A DNA stretch of 22,563 nucleotides. Origin: Euryarchaeota archaeon UBA170 (GTDB lineage Archaea; Thermoplasmatota; Poseidoniia; Poseidoniales; Thalassarchaeaceae). Made by a program: the position numbers and the translations under genes. Positions 22,132-22,563 of this stretch are shown piece by piece. The DNA is taken from NCBI GenBank assembly GCA_002499345.1, contig DALF01000002.1, positions 1 through 22,563 on the forward strand. The letters run 5' to 3'. Below the pieces are notes generated by a model. It worked only from the letters and a program-made list of their open reading frames with translations. It was not told the DNA's origin and ran no database searches. Numbering within the stretch: the stretch's first letter is position 1; each line of letters starts with the position of its first letter.

Positions 22132-22563
22132 ATGAAATTTTCAATGAGTGATGAAGTACCGGCCACAGAACTTTGCGATGTTTCAATCCAGGGTCCAATA
22201 GCACGAATAACTATGACACGAAGTGAGGTATTCAATGCCCTCAACGTACAACTGATTAGTGAATTAGTAGAACTTCTAGAATGGACATCAGAAAGATCCG
22301 CTGGTCAGAATAACTCAATCCATGACGAGGACGGATCACCTTTCCTCAGAGTGATAGTACTGAACTCTCAGGGCAAGCACTTCTGCGCCGGTGCAGATGT
22401 GAATATGATGAGGGATGCTGGGGCCGCCAGCCCCGAAGAAAACAGAAAAGACTCTATGAGACTTGACTCGTTATTCAACTCATTGTGGGCCCACCCATGC
22501 TTCACATTATCATGTGTCCAAGGGGTAGCATTAGGAGGCGGAGCCGGAATCGTTTCATGTGTT
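22132..22563 (+). CDS. Enoyl-CoA hydratase/isomerase family protein, probable methylglutaconyl-CoA hydratase (3' partial)
   Basis: The gene runs off the window end after 144 residues. It shows the crotonase fold motifs: Arg-Ile-Thr-Met-Thr-Arg with Asn-Ala-Leu-Asn (about 25-38), the oxyanion-hole segment His-Phe-Cys-Ala-Gly-Ala-Asp (83-89) and Gly-Val-Ala-Leu-Gly-Gly-Gly-Ala-Gly (131-139). Between the first helix and the Val-Ile-Val-Leu strand there is an extra hydrophilic stretch of about 15-20 residues (52-71). It starts 4 nt after the carboxyltransferase gene. In bacterial liu-type leucine pathways the hydratase gene sits beside mccB and hydrates methylglutaconyl-CoA, the carboxylase product, so that role is inferred; other crotonase-family reactions remain possible. 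ATG 22132 is preceded by GTGA; ATG 22144 is an alternative start. Confidence 0.85.
   Translation, partial: MKFSMSDEVPATELCDVSIQGPIARITMTRSEVFNALNVQLISELVELLEWTSERSAGQNNSIHDEDGSPFLRVIVLNSQGKHFCAGADVNMMRDAGAASPEENRKDSMRLDSLFNSLWAHPCFTLSCVQGVALGGGAGIVSCV

Overview
The window looks like a piece of an archaeal chromosome, most likely a marine Euryarchaeote of the Marine Group II/III (Poseidoniales-like) type. This placement is inference. It rests on archaeal information-processing genes (aIF1A, RIO1 kinase, two-KH Dim2/Pno1), a DUF63 membrane protein, an archaeal-style complex I operon without the NADH module, large secreted CARDB/NEW3 repeat proteins, and amino-acid catabolism of a kind otherwise typical of aerobic bacteria. 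All 19 genes I support lie on the plus strand and are tightly packed. No non-coding stretch exceeds 300 bases; the longest is about 90 bases, before nuoA. I saw no RNA genes, CRISPR arrays, insertion sequences, integration sites or origins.

Region 1 (1-5059): two large surface proteins built from Ig-like beta domains and anchored by one C-terminal membrane helix. The first is cut by the window edge and carries a cytoplasmic RING/treble-clef-like zinc-binding tail. The second has a signal peptide, about seven beta domains and Cys residues that come in pairs within domains.

Region 2 (5060-16981): a complete 12-gene complex I operon, nuoA-B-C-D-H-I-J1-J2-K-L-M-N. NuoJ is split in two, as in haloarchaeal Nuo and methanogen Fpo, and NuoE, NuoF and NuoG are absent. 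Spacings are 2-9 nt or 4-nt stop/start overlaps, so the genes are probably one translationally coupled transcript. The product should be a proton-pumping quinone reductase fed by an unidentified donor (reduced ferredoxin or F420H2 are the obvious candidates). Several subunits have unusual features: NuoA lacks the usual membrane Glu, NuoD has Cys at two of the four positions that bind NiFe in related hydrogenases, NuoH and NuoI carry large inserts next to functional sites, and NuoL has a His-rich loop.

Region 3 (17022-19177): aIF1A, RIO1 kinase and Dim2/Pno1, a translation-initiation and small-subunit maturation cluster that starts only 40 nt after nuoN. The aIF1A has a long acidic tail with a striking C-terminal motif.

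Region 4 (19220-22563): a DUF63 multi-spanning membrane protein, then the carboxyltransferase subunit of methylcrotonyl-CoA carboxylase and, 4 nt later, the start of an enoyl-CoA (probably methylglutaconyl-CoA) hydratase. This pair points to leucine/isovalerate breakdown, which would feed acetyl-CoA and reducing power to a respiratory chain that includes the complex I.
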